A program made the translations under genes and the position numbers. 12,440 bases of DNA. It comes from Chloroflexota bacterium. GTDB taxonomy: Bacteria > Chloroflexota > Anaerolineae > Anaerolineales > UBA11858. How positions within the stretch are numbered: position 1 is the stretch's first letter; every line of letters starts with the position of its first letter. Shown piece by piece: positions 5,099 to 12,173 of the stretch. The notes under the pieces were generated by a model that was given only the letters and a program-made list of their open reading frames with translations, was not told the DNA's origin and searched no databases. The DNA is taken from contig DAOUWT010000055.1 in assembly GCA_030666985.1 (NCBI GenBank), positions 1 to 12,440 on the forward strand. The letters are read 5' to 3'.

Positions 5099-7642
5099 CT
5101 TATCGTGAATTTGCCGCACCGCGTCAAGCGCGTCCTCGGCGGCGACGACGAGCGAGATGCTGCATTCAGATGAGCCTTGGGCGATGGCGATGACGTTGAT
5201 GTGACGCCCGTCCCCGTCCCCCTGCCCCAGGGCGCCGAAGATGCGGGCCGCTACGCCGGGGGTGTGGCGCATCCCAGCCCCCACGGCGGTGACGATTACC
5301 ACGTCGTCCAGCGCCCAAACCCGGTCTACGTCTCGCCGTGATAGCTCTGCGGCCATCTCCTCCTCGATGGCGTGGATGACGGGGGGCGCATCTTCTGTGG
5401 GGACGATGAAAGAGATGGATTGCTCCGATGAGGCTTGGGAGATCATCAATACACTTGTGCCCTGGCTGGCAACGGCAGAGAATGTGCGGGCGGCTATACC
5501 GGGTACGCCCATCATGCCGCGCCCCTCCACTGTGACCATGCTGAGGCCCTTGATGACGGTGACGGATTTGACTGTACCTGGGGCATTCTCCGGCTTGGGG
5601 GTGACGCGGGTGCCGGGACAAGCGGGGTTGAAGGTGTTTTTGACCCACAGCGGGATGCCGCGCTCCACGACGGGACGGATGGTGCGCGGGTGCAGCACTT
5701 TTGCTCCAAAATAGGCCAGCTCGCTCATTTCGCTATAAGAAAGGTCGCTGATGATTTGAGCTTGGGGGACTAAGTTGGGATCTGAGCTCATAACGCCGTC
5801 AACGTCGCTCCATATCCAAACCTCATTGGCGTTGAGGCAGTCGGCCAGGATGGCTGCGCTGTAGTCGCTTCCGCCGCGCCCCAGGGTGGTTGTCACGCCC
5901 TCGGCCGTGGAGCCGATGAAGCCGGTCACGATGGGGATTAGCCCGTCGTCCAGGAGAGGGGCCAGGCGGGTGGAGATGCGGGCGCGTGTTCCATCCAGTT
6001 GCGGAGCCGCGTTTTGGAATGTGTTGTCGGTGAGGATTAGCTCAGACGCGTCCACCGCGGTCCCCCGCGCCCCCCCCTGGCGGAGCAGGGCCGCCAAAAC
6101 GCGGGCGCTGAGCCTCTCCCCCAGGGAGGTAACCGCGTCCAGCGCACGGGGGGTTACCTCCCCCAAAATGTGGATGCCGTAACAAAAGGCGGCCAGCTCA
6201 TCCACCAGTTTATCTACCTCTGCCCGCAGTTGGATGGGGTTGTTATTTTGGTTGAATAACTCATCTATGGTTTTATGGTGCTTGGCACGCAAGTTGGCGA
6301 TGATGGCGCGGTGGGTTTGTTCATCCCCCTGGACGGCTGCTTTTGCGCTTTCGAGGAGGGTGTCGGTCACGCCGCTCATGGCCGAGACGACCACGACCAA
6401 ATGCTTCCAGTGCTGGGATTGTTCTTCTATTATATTGGCTGCCTGCGTGAAGGCTTGGGTGCTGCCAACGGAGGTGCCGCCAAATTTCATAACCAAGGCG
6501 GGCGTTGTTTTTCTCGTATTGGAAATGGAGGGCATTGTTTTCTCTGCGTTGCTGATGACGGGGATGTGCCGCTCAGGTGCAAGATTGGCGGCTTTGATGA
6601 TGTCTTCCAAAACTCCCGCAGCGGTGACTTGGGGGCCGGCCCCGGGGCCAGAGACTACCAATCCCGTTTCGGCATAGCGGTTGGTGTGAAAGGCGACGTA
6701 ATTGGCGGGGCCGCGCAAGGCTCCCAGGGGACTGTCTTGAGGGACGGCTTTTAGCCCTACTGTGCCACCGTTGGGGCCGATGTGGGCCACGTAGCGCAAG
6801 GTTTTTCCCTGGGCGCGGGCGGCTTCTATGCGGGTGGCGTATTCATCATCTAGGGTGGATGTGGCGGCCATGAAGGCTTCGGTGGAGACATCTGCCAGGG
6901 CGGGGGGATAGAGGGCCTCGACGGTGAGGTCGGACATTTCTAGGGGCCAGCCGGTCGTGCGGGCCAGGATGAGGGCTTTGCGGGCTGCGTCCCGGCCGCT
7001 GAGGTCTTCGCGGGGGTTGGGTTCGGTGTAGCCCATGGAGCGGGCCTGGTAAACGGCGGCGGAGTAGGATACTCCCCGCTCCAATTCGGCGCAGAGGTAG
7101 CCCAGGGTTCCGCTCAGGCTGCCGTCTATGGTGGTGATTTTGTCGCCGGTGTTTAGGAGGTAGCGCAGGGTGGCGATGACGGGCAGCCCGGCCCCGACGG
7201 TGGCTTCGTAGCGCAGGTGGGAGTGTTCCAGGAATTGGCGGGCGTTATCCCAGGGGCCGGTGAGGGGGTGCTTGTTGGCCAGGATGACGCGGCATCCGGC
7301 GTTCAGGGCCGCTCGCAGGATGGGTTCTGTCTTGGGGGAGGCTGTTACGTCTGCCAGGATGGCGTCTGAGCGGAGGGTGTCGTTCATATCCTCCAGGGGG
7401 CGGCTTTTTGGCAGGGTGTTCAGCCGCTGCCCATCACTTTTGGCCTGGAGCGCGGCGTGGAGTGTTTTTTGGGAGAGGCTGTTGGGGTCGAATAGTAATC
7501 CTGCGCTGTCGGCCAATCCGATGGGGGTGAGGCGCAGCCCGGCTCGTTGGGCCAGCACGTCGCGGGTATCCAGTACTTGGCGCAGCAGGACGCTTCCTAC
7601 GCTGCCTAGTCCGAGGAATATGATGGGGATGTTACGGGGCAT
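5075..7642 (-). CDS. bifunctional homoserine dehydrogenase-aspartate kinase (HSD-AK order)
   Basis: The protein has 855 residues with the ATG at 7642, which has AAGGAGA upstream. Residues 1-360 are homoserine dehydrogenase (aspartate semialdehyde to homoserine). They contain the Rossmann loop GLGSVG (11-16), ANKHPL (122-127), and GYTEPNP-x-x-DLSG-x-DAARK (204-222) with the catalytic-type Asp213, Asp218 and Lys222. A short linker (361-381) leads to aspartate kinase (aspartate to aspartyl phosphate). The kinase has KFGGTSVG (386-393), TSLGERLSA (505-513), TLGRGGSDYSA (586-596) and WSDVDGVMSSDP (611-622). Two ACT domains follow (about 695-760 and 778-850), the usual allosteric site. In ThrA and MetL the kinase comes first; here the order is reversed. 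Homoserine formation for threonine is the expected role, supported by an upstream threonine T-box. The last residues (KSDA) come from an intergenic repeat. The upstream 47-codon open frame is leader and repeat, not protein. Confidence 0.94.
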   Translation of the reverse strand: MPRNIPIIFLGLGSVGSVLLRQVLDTRDVLAQRAGLRLTPIGLADSAGLLFDPNSLSQKTLHAALQAKSDGQRLNTLPKSRPLEDMNDTLRSDAILADVTASPKTEPILRAALNAGCRVILANKHPLTGPWDNARQFLEHSHLRYEATVGAGLPVIATLRYLLNTGDKITTIDGSLSGTLGYLCAELERGVSYSAAVYQARSMGYTEPNPREDLSGRDAARKALILARTTGWPLEMSDLTVEALYPPALADVSTEAFMAATSTLDDEYATRIEAARAQGKTLRYVAHIGPNGGTVGLKAVPQDSPLGALRGPANYVAFHTNRYAETGLVVSGPGAGPQVTAAGVLEDIIKAANLAPERHIPVISNAEKTMPSISNTRKTTPALVMKFGGTSVGSTQAFTQAANIIEEQSQHWKHLVVVVSAMSGVTDTLLESAKAAVQGDEQTHRAIIANLRAKHHKTIDELFNQNNNPIQLRAEVDKLVDELAAFCYGIHILGEVTPRALDAVTSLGERLSARVLAALLRQGGARGTAVDASELILTDNTFQNAAPQLDGTRARISTRLAPLLDDGLIPIVTGFIGSTAEGVTTTLGRGGSDYSAAILADCLNANEVWIWSDVDGVMSSDPNLVPQAQIISDLSYSEMSELAYFGAKVLHPRTIRPVVERGIPLWVKNTFNPACPGTRVTPKPENAPGTVKSVTVIKGLSMVTVEGRGMMGVPGIAARTFSAVASQGTSVLMISQASSEQSISFIVPTEDAPPVIHAIEEEMAAELSRRDVDRVWALDDVVIVTAVGAGMRHTPGVAARIFGALGQGDGDGRHINVIAIAQGSSECSISLVVAAEDALDAVRQIHDKVIVKSDA

Positions 7643-7647
7643 GGGGG

Positions 7648-7654
7648 TCTCCTT
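7648..7654 (-). promoter_or_regulatory. Shine-Dalgarno for the HSD-AK gene
   Basis: AAGGAGA on the minus strand, followed by CCCCC and the ATG at 7642. It fixes the start at MPRNIPIIFLGLG and excludes the in-frame upstream extension. Confidence 0.88.
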
Positions 7655-7659
7655 GTTTT

Positions 7660-7715
7660 GTGTGTGGGCGTGTGGGCGTGTTGCGTGTGGCGTGATGCGT
7701 GTGGCGTGTTGCGTT
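7660..7715. repeat. degenerate heptamer-like repeat array R5 within the HSD-AK leader
   Basis: GCGTGTG, GCGTGTT and GCGTGAT units lie between the T-box terminator (ending 7722) and the ribosome-binding site. The array therefore sits in the 5' untranslated region of the mRNA. Confidence 0.8.
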
Positions 7716-7721
7716 AAACAC

Positions 7722-7750
7722 AAAAACCCGCGCCCTCTTGGGGTGCAGGT
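7722..7750 (-). terminator. T-box intrinsic terminator
   Basis: On the minus strand a 10-bp stem, ACCTGCACCC (7750-7741) with GGGCGCGGGT (7735-7726), encloses the 5-nt loop CAAGA. It contains one G-U pair and one mismatch and is followed by a run of T (7726-7722). It shares bases 7745-7737 with the competing antiterminator, so it is a conditional terminator. Confidence 0.87.
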
Positions 7751-7850
7751 TCTCCACACGGTTCCACCCAAGTTACACGACAAGTTTTATTTGTCACGCA
7801 CTCTGGCAGCTATAACGGGCTGACCCGGAGTTCCATACTCTCACTGGTAG

Positions 7851-7900
7851 TGATTTGAGGTACTTGCTCAATGATTTGAGGCATCACTCAATGATTTGAG
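7851..7900 (-). repeat. tandem hairpins between T-box Stem I and the T-box sequence
   Basis: The 14-nt hairpin CTCAAATCATTGAG (5-bp stem, 4-nt loop ATCA) occurs at 7900-7887 and 7880-7867. A third half copy, CTCAAATCA, lies at 7859-7851. The spacing is 20-21 nt. These elements lie where stems II and III of T-boxes normally are. Confidence 0.85.
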
Positions 7901-8023
7901 ACACTCACTCACGGGTGGTTTTCGCGTTGTTGCTATCAAGAAGGCTCTCAGCCGGTGACCCTCTCTCTCTGTGACTTTCGCAAACGGTACTCGTCCCGAT
8001 CAATGTTTTGGATATTGGGGGGG

Positions 8024-8051
8024 ATTATAGCATCTTGGTTTAGGTTTGCAA
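8024..8051 (-). promoter_or_regulatory. sigma-70-type promoter of the HSD-AK T-box transcript
   Basis: On the minus strand, a perfect TATAAT (8029-8024) is preceded by TTGCAA (8051-8046; four of six -35 bases) with a 16-nt spacer. Transcription would start near 8017, about 15-20 nt before T-box Stem I, as expected for such leaders. Confidence 0.75.
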
Positions 8052-8060
8052 GGGGGAAAA

Positions 8061-8098
8061 ATGAGGAGTGATGAGTGATGCGTGAAGAGTGGTGCGTC
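8061..8098. repeat. degenerate heptamer-like repeat array R6
   Basis: GAGTGAT, GAGTGATGCGTGA and AGTGGTGCG units lie between the divergent HSD-AK promoter and the receiver/ATP-grasp gene. The rest of 8099-8210 holds a small palindrome (TCCCCCTATGGGGA, 8096-8109) and no gene. Confidence 0.7.
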
Positions 8099-8142
8099 CC
8101 CCTATGGGGATGCTTTGCGATGATGCGTGGGATGTATTGCGC

Positions 8143-8170
8143 TTACGTGTAGAGAAATAGAGGGTAAAAT
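8143..8170 (+). promoter_or_regulatory. weak candidate promoter for the receiver/ATP-grasp-moeB unit
   Basis: TTACGT (8143-8148) and TAAAAT (8165-8170) are separated by 16 nt. The -10 is good and the -35 poor. This is the best sigma-70-like site I see ahead of the ATG at 8275. Confidence 0.25.
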
Positions 8171-8210
8171 ATGTGTGTTGGTCAATTTCCAATCGATTTA
8201 CCGAACTGAA

Positions 8211-8260
8211 CTTGCAAACTTGCCACATGCAACTTGCCACTCGCAACTCGCAACTCGCAC
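8211..8260. repeat. degenerate repeat array R7
   Basis: Units such as CTTGCAA, CTTGCCA and CTCGCAA repeat imperfectly just upstream of the ribosome-binding site of the receiver/ATP-grasp gene, inside its probable leader. Confidence 0.7.
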
Positions 8261-8265
8261 AGCCT

Positions 8266-8269
8266 GGAG
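8266..8269 (+). promoter_or_regulatory. ribosome-binding site GGAG for the receiver/ATP-grasp gene
   Basis: GGAG lies 5 nt before the ATG at 8275. It chooses this start over an upstream in-frame GTG (8173), whose extra codons are repeat DNA. Confidence 0.75.
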
Positions 8270-8274
8270 TGATT

Positions 8275-11262
8275 ATGAAAGCTAAAGTCAAAGAGAGAGA
8301 GGGCGATTTACTTGAATATCGTCCTAAGTACAGGACATATCGTTTATTGATGCGCAAGCGAATAAATGAGATCCTTTTGGTTTCAAGTATTTACGATTCA
8401 TTCATAATCGAAGAGGATGTGCGTCTTTCAGATCAGATTTATGAAGAGTTTCATAATCTCAATCTTCGCACGCTGCCACGTATTTCGAGGGCTTCCTCCG
8501 TTAGTCGGGCGTTAGCGTTGTTGAGCAAAAAGAAATTCGATTTGGTCATCACAATGCGTCGCATTGGAGAAGACATACCATGGGAATTTGCTGGAAAAGT
8601 CAAAGAAATTTATGACATCCCGGTTGTTCTTTTGTTGAATAGTCCAATCGAGTTTCAATCTTTGCAAACTGAAAAAGTGCAAAACACTAATATAGATCAG
8701 ATTTTTGTTTGGAATGGTTCTTCTTCTGTTTTTGTCGCCATCATTAAGTTACTTGAAGATCAAATGAATGTGGACAACGACACCAAGACAGGGGATGTAC
8801 GAGTAATCATCGTCGTTGAAGATTCTATTCAATTTAATTCCCTTTACTTGCCGGTCTTATACACAGAAATTATGCGCCAAACGCATCGTTTAATTCTCGA
8901 TTCCGGTAATGATTATTATTCTCTTCTGCAAATGCGCTCCCGGCCCAAAGTACTCCTTGCCAGTAATTATGAAGAGGCTGTCAATTATTATCAACAATAT
9001 AAAGACTATCTCATGGGGGTGATTACCGATATCAAATTCCCCAAGGGAGGGATCATTACCGAGGATGCTGGCCTTGATCTAGCACGTCTTATTCGACAAG
9101 AAACTCCGACCTTACCGCTGATGCTCCAGTCGAATAATGAAGCAGACCGAAAACGTGCTGAGAATCTTCGGGGATATTTCGTAAACAAAAACTCAGGCTC
9201 TCTCATGCATGAATTGCGCAGTTTCATGATGGATTTCATGGGTTTTGGGGCCTTTACTTTTCGACTTCCAAATGATGAGGTTGTGGGAGTGGCAAACAAT
9301 CCTTTCGAACTCCAGGAGATCATCAAGCGTGCTCCACAGCAGTCCTTGATATATCATGCCAGGTATGATCACTTTTCGGGATGGATGTCTGCCCGTGGGG
9401 CATTCGAAGTGGCCCGGCAGCTAAAACCTAGAAAAGTATCTGAATTCGAGGATGGCGAAGGCTTGAGACAAATGCTGGTTTCATTGGTCGATAAGTTACT
9501 TCGAGAAAGATTAGGAACGATCATTGATTTTGACCCAGATAGTTATTATCCTGGTTATCGCTTTGTCCGGCTTCGACCAGGATCGCTGGGGGGAAAGGGA
9601 CGCGGGATCGCGTTTCTTTTGTTCCTGGAGAACTCATATCTTTCTGGATTCGAAGAGGATTTTTCCAATATCACAATTCAAATTCCGAAAACTACTGTAA
9701 TTGGAACAGATGAATTCGAAGAATTTATGCAGCGAAACCACCTTTACGATATTGCCTTTTCAGGCGCTTCTGACAAAGCAATTAAAGAGCGTTTTGTCAA
9801 GGCCCAAATTTCGGCTTCGTTGTGGTCTGATCTAAAATTTATTTTCGAGAGTACCACAGTACCTTTGGCTGTGCGTTCCTCGAATATCTTCGAGGATTCG
9901 TTTTACCAACCTTTTGCCGGTGTTTTTGCGACTTATATGATCCCCAATTGCAGCCCAAATGTTGACGAGCGGATTAAACAATTGGTGACGGCAATCAAAT
10001 TAGTCTATGCTTCGACCTATTTAGAATTAGCTCGATCTTATACCGAGACCATGGGAATGCCGCTGGCAGAATCAAGGATGGCTGTGGTCATTCAAGAAGT
10101 TGTTGGCAGGCAATATGAAGATCGATACTACCCTGATTTCTCTGGCATAGCCGCTTCTTACAACTATTATCCCCTTGGCGATCGTTTGCAGCCCGAGGAC
10201 AGGATAGCGCATCTGGTTTTAGGTTTGGGAAAAATGGTCGTTGAAGGGGGATTAACCAGGCGATTCAGCCCGAAACGCCCTAAAATCAATCTCTATTCAG
10301 AACCAGAGCAACTCATAAAAGAAAGTCAGCGCGATTTCTATGCTATCAGGCTAAGTGAGAAGGAAATTGATATCGAAAAAGGAGAAGACACTTTCCTGTC
10401 TTTATACGGTCTTCGAACCGCCATTCAAGATGGGACGCTTGCGGAAATAGCCGATACATATAGACCCAGTGATGGAACTTTTTCGAGTGGTTTTTGGAAT
10501 AATCAAACGGGATACCCGGTGATTACTTTCGATCGCCAACTCAAGTATGGGACTTTCCCCGTAGCTCAAATAATCAATCGAGTGCTGCTGCTCGGAGAAA
10601 AAGCTATGGGATGTCCCATCGAAATAGAGTTTGCGAGCAATCTTGCTTCGGGAGATGAGCGTAAATCAACTTTTTATTTATTGCAAATCCGGCCATTTTT
10701 AGAATATGAGAGTGACCTGCAAGAAGAAGTAGAAGTTAGGCCCGAAGACCTCTTCGTGTTTTCTACAGAAATTTCTGGAAATTGTGTCATCAAGAATATC
10801 CAGGATATCGTTTATGTAAAACCGGAGGCTTTCGATAAATCTAAAACCTTGTCTATGGTAGAAGAAATAGGTAAAATCAACAAGAAATTGACGGGAGAGA
10901 AAAAACCCTATATTCTCATTGGCCCAGGGCGGTGGGGCACCGGGGATAGGCATTTAGGCATCCCAGTAAATTGGGCCACGATCAGCGGGGCACGCGTCAT
11001 CATGGAAGTAGACCTCGACGACTTTATAGTAGCCCCTTCCCAGGGAAGTCATTTTTTTCACAATATTATCTCAGCGGGAATTCCTTATATTTGCATCAAA
11101 CATAAATCGAGTACTGACCATATTGACTGGCAGTGGCTCGAAAATGTCAATGCCGTTGAGGAAACCACCTTTTTTAGACACGTCCGGACTACTTCGCCTC
11201 TCCTTGTCGTCGTAAATGGTAAAAAGCGCAGGGGACGCATCATCAAACCTACAGAATTATGA
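8275..11262 (+). CDS. receiver-domain / PEP-synthase-type ATP-grasp protein of unknown function
   Basis: This 995-residue protein has four parts. Residues 29-165 form a receiver-like fold whose phosphoacceptor position looks like Met (VITMRRIG), so it is probably degenerate. Residues 175-320 form a complete receiver: VVEDS (180-184), ITDIKFP (250-256) with phosphoacceptor Asp252, Ser286 and Lys305. Residues about 430-810 resemble the PEP/pyruvate dikinase N-terminal ATP-binding domain: GSLGGKGRGIAFL (437-449), LAVRSSNIFEDSFYQPFAGV (531-550) and LLQIRPF (802-808). Residues 820-995 form a distinct C-terminal domain with LIGPGRWGTGDRHLG (881-895) and PSQGSHFFHN (921-930). The phosphohistidine and PEP-binding barrel domains of true PEP synthase are absent. 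Similar about 990-residue proteins are known from Bacteroidetes, without an established function. It overlaps the next gene as ATGA. It is likely a signal-regulated ATP-dependent phosphotransfer or ligase protein (inference). Confidence 0.87.
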   Translation: MKAKVKEREGDLLEYRPKYRTYRLLMRKRINEILLVSSIYDSFIIEEDVRLSDQIYEEFHNLNLRTLPRISRASSVSRALALLSKKKFDLVITMRRIGEDIPWEFAGKVKEIYDIPVVLLLNSPIEFQSLQTEKVQNTNIDQIFVWNGSSSVFVAIIKLLEDQMNVDNDTKTGDVRVIIVVEDSIQFNSLYLPVLYTEIMRQTHRLILDSGNDYYSLLQMRSRPKVLLASNYEEAVNYYQQYKDYLMGVITDIKFPKGGIITEDAGLDLARLIRQETPTLPLMLQSNNEADRKRAENLRGYFVNKNSGSLMHELRSFMMDFMGFGAFTFRLPNDEVVGVANNPFELQEIIKRAPQQSLIYHARYDHFSGWMSARGAFEVARQLKPRKVSEFEDGEGLRQMLVSLVDKLLRERLGTIIDFDPDSYYPGYRFVRLRPGSLGGKGRGIAFLLFLENSYLSGFEEDFSNITIQIPKTTVIGTDEFEEFMQRNHLYDIAFSGASDKAIKERFVKAQISASLWSDLKFIFESTTVPLAVRSSNIFEDSFYQPFAGVFATYMIPNCSPNVDERIKQLVTAIKLVYASTYLELARSYTETMGMPLAESRMAVVIQEVVGRQYEDRYYPDFSGIAASYNYYPLGDRLQPEDRIAHLVLGLGKMVVEGGLTRRFSPKRPKINLYSEPEQLIKESQRDFYAIRLSEKEIDIEKGEDTFLSLYGLRTAIQDGTLAEIADTYRPSDGTFSSGFWNNQTGYPVITFDRQLKYGTFPVAQIINRVLLLGEKAMGCPIEIEFASNLASGDERKSTFYLLQIRPFLEYESDLQEEVEVRPEDLFVFSTEISGNCVIKNIQDIVYVKPEAFDKSKTLSMVEEIGKINKKLTGEKKPYILIGPGRWGTGDRHLGIPVNWATISGARVIMEVDLDDFIVAPSQGSHFFHNIISAGIPYICIKHKSSTDHIDWQWLENVNAVEETTFFRHVRTTSPLLVVVNGKKRRGRIIKPTEL

Positions 11263-12173
11263 ACCCTAAAAACACCCACCTTCCAGACTTATCTCACGAG
11301 GAAATCTATCGTTACTCGCGTCACTTGCTGATCCCCGATATTGGGATGAAAGGGCAGCGCAAACTCAAAGCCGCCTCGGTGCTGGTAATCGGCACCGGGG
11401 GATTAGGCTCCCCCGTGGCGTTGTACCTGGCCGCGGCCGGGATTGGCCGTATCGGGTTGGTTGATCATGACGTGGTTGATTTCTCCAACTTGCAGCGTCA
11501 GATCATCCACGGGGAATCCAAACTGAATACGCTCAAAGTTGAGTCGGCTCGTGAACGTATCCTCGATGTCAACTCCACTGTTCAGGTGGATGTGTACGAC
11601 GAGCTGTTCACCTCCGAGAATGCCATGCGCATAGCCGAACCGTACAATGTGATCATCGATTGCAGCGATAATTTCCCTACCCGGTATCTGGTCAACGATC
11701 TGTGTGTTATGACACATAAACCCAACATCTACGGTTCCATTTTCCGCTTCGAGGGCCAAGCCAGTGTCTTTTACGCTGAAGAAGGCCCCTGCTATCGCTG
11801 CCTGTTTCCTGAACCGCCTCCCCCGGGATCGGTTCCCTCCTGTGAGGAGGCGGGCGTCTTGGGCGTGTTGCCAGGCACCATTGGTACCATTCAGGCCACC
11901 GAGGCCCTCAAAGTGATCCTCGGTGTGGGCGAGTCTCTAATTGGAAAGCTGTTGCTCTACAACGCCCTGGATATGTCCTTCGATTTTGTCAAACTGCGCA
12001 AGAACCCCAACTGTAAGGTGTGCGGCGACGATCCTGAAGTCACTGAATTAATTGACTACGAAGACTTTTGCGGAATGCCGGCCCACGACCACTCCGCCGG
12101 TGAGGAGTGGGACATCACCGTTAGGGAGTTCCAAGAAAATAAACCTTCCAAAAACGTGAAACGTGATGCGTGA
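11259..12173 (+). CDS. moeB: MoeB/ThiF-type adenylyltransferase, rhodanese domain apparently lost
   Basis: This E1-like enzyme activates the C-terminal glycine of a small sulfur carrier (MoaD, ThiS or similar) by adenylation. The 304 residues show the ATP loop GTGGLGS (45-51), VDHDVVDFSNLQRQ (68-81) with Arg80, DCSDNFPTR (134-142), and two zinc CxxC pairs (CYRC 178-181, CKVC 252-255). SCEEAGVLGVLPG (194-206) and TIQATEALK (210-218) are strongly typical of this family. Many longer homologues continue into a rhodanese domain that starts with I-x-V-x-E. Here WDITVREFQE (284-293) begins that domain. After this the frame runs into an intergenic repeat and stops, so the last residues KNVKRDA are repeat-derived. 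The gene starts by ATGA overlap with the ATP-grasp gene, so the two are co-transcribed. MoeB, ThiF and MoeZ-like roles cannot be separated from sequence alone. Confidence 0.88.
   Translation: MNPKNTHLPDLSHEEIYRYSRHLLIPDIGMKGQRKLKAASVLVIGTGGLGSPVALYLAAAGIGRIGLVDHDVVDFSNLQRQIIHGESKLNTLKVESARERILDVNSTVQVDVYDELFTSENAMRIAEPYNVIIDCSDNFPTRYLVNDLCVMTHKPNIYGSIFRFEGQASVFYAEEGPCYRCLFPEPPPPGSVPSCEEAGVLGVLPGTIGTIQATEALKVILGVGESLIGKLLLYNALDMSFDFVKLRKNPNCKVCGDDPEVTELIDYEDFCGMPAHDHSAGEEWDITVREFQENKPSKNVKRDA

Larger units (their letters stand above)
7722..8003 (-). ncRNA. T-box riboswitch, predicted tRNA-Thr (ACC) specific
   Basis: The leader of the HSD-AK gene has the T-box parts in order. The Stem I base CGGG (7998-7995) pairs with CCCG (7915-7912). 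GACGAGTACC (5' side of the specifier loop) and an AGAGAGAG segment follow, then a distal loop GGTCACCGGCTGAGAGCC. On the 3' side, GCGAAAACCACCCG gives specifier ACC (7919-7917) followed by A, which reads threonine. The T-box sequence TGGGTGGAACCGTG (7770-7757) has one change from the common TGGNACCGCG core. The antiterminator forms from CTTGGG (7772-7767) with CCCAAG (7742-7737), a 7-nt bulge TGGAACC, and GTG (7759-7757) with CAC (7745-7743). The alternative is an intrinsic terminator. Uncharged tRNA-Thr binding should allow readthrough into the gene. Confidence 0.9.

Noticed and set aside
5166..6754. Long open frames on both strands overlapping the HSD-AK gene
   Set aside because: They are shadows of a G+C-rich gene with clear protein motifs. 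Their translations are low-complexity and lack recognisable domains.
7643..7783. In-frame 47-codon extension at the 5' end of the HSD-AK gene
   Set aside because: It lies over the T-box sequence, terminator and a heptamer array. A good Shine-Dalgarno site precedes the ATG at 7642, where the Rossmann fold begins.
8096..8109. Small palindrome TCCCCCTATGGGGA as a terminator
   Set aside because: The stem is only 5 bp with a 4-nt loop and no T-run follows.
8173..8274. Upstream GTG start adding 34 codons to the receiver/ATP-grasp gene
   Set aside because: The added codons are mostly repeat array R7. GGAG precedes the ATG at 8275, and homologues as I remember them start near the latter.
8040..8357. 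Minus-strand open frame across the divergent region
   Set aside because: It runs through repeats R6 and R7 and into the start of the receiver gene. It has no ribosome-binding site and its composition is repeat-derived.
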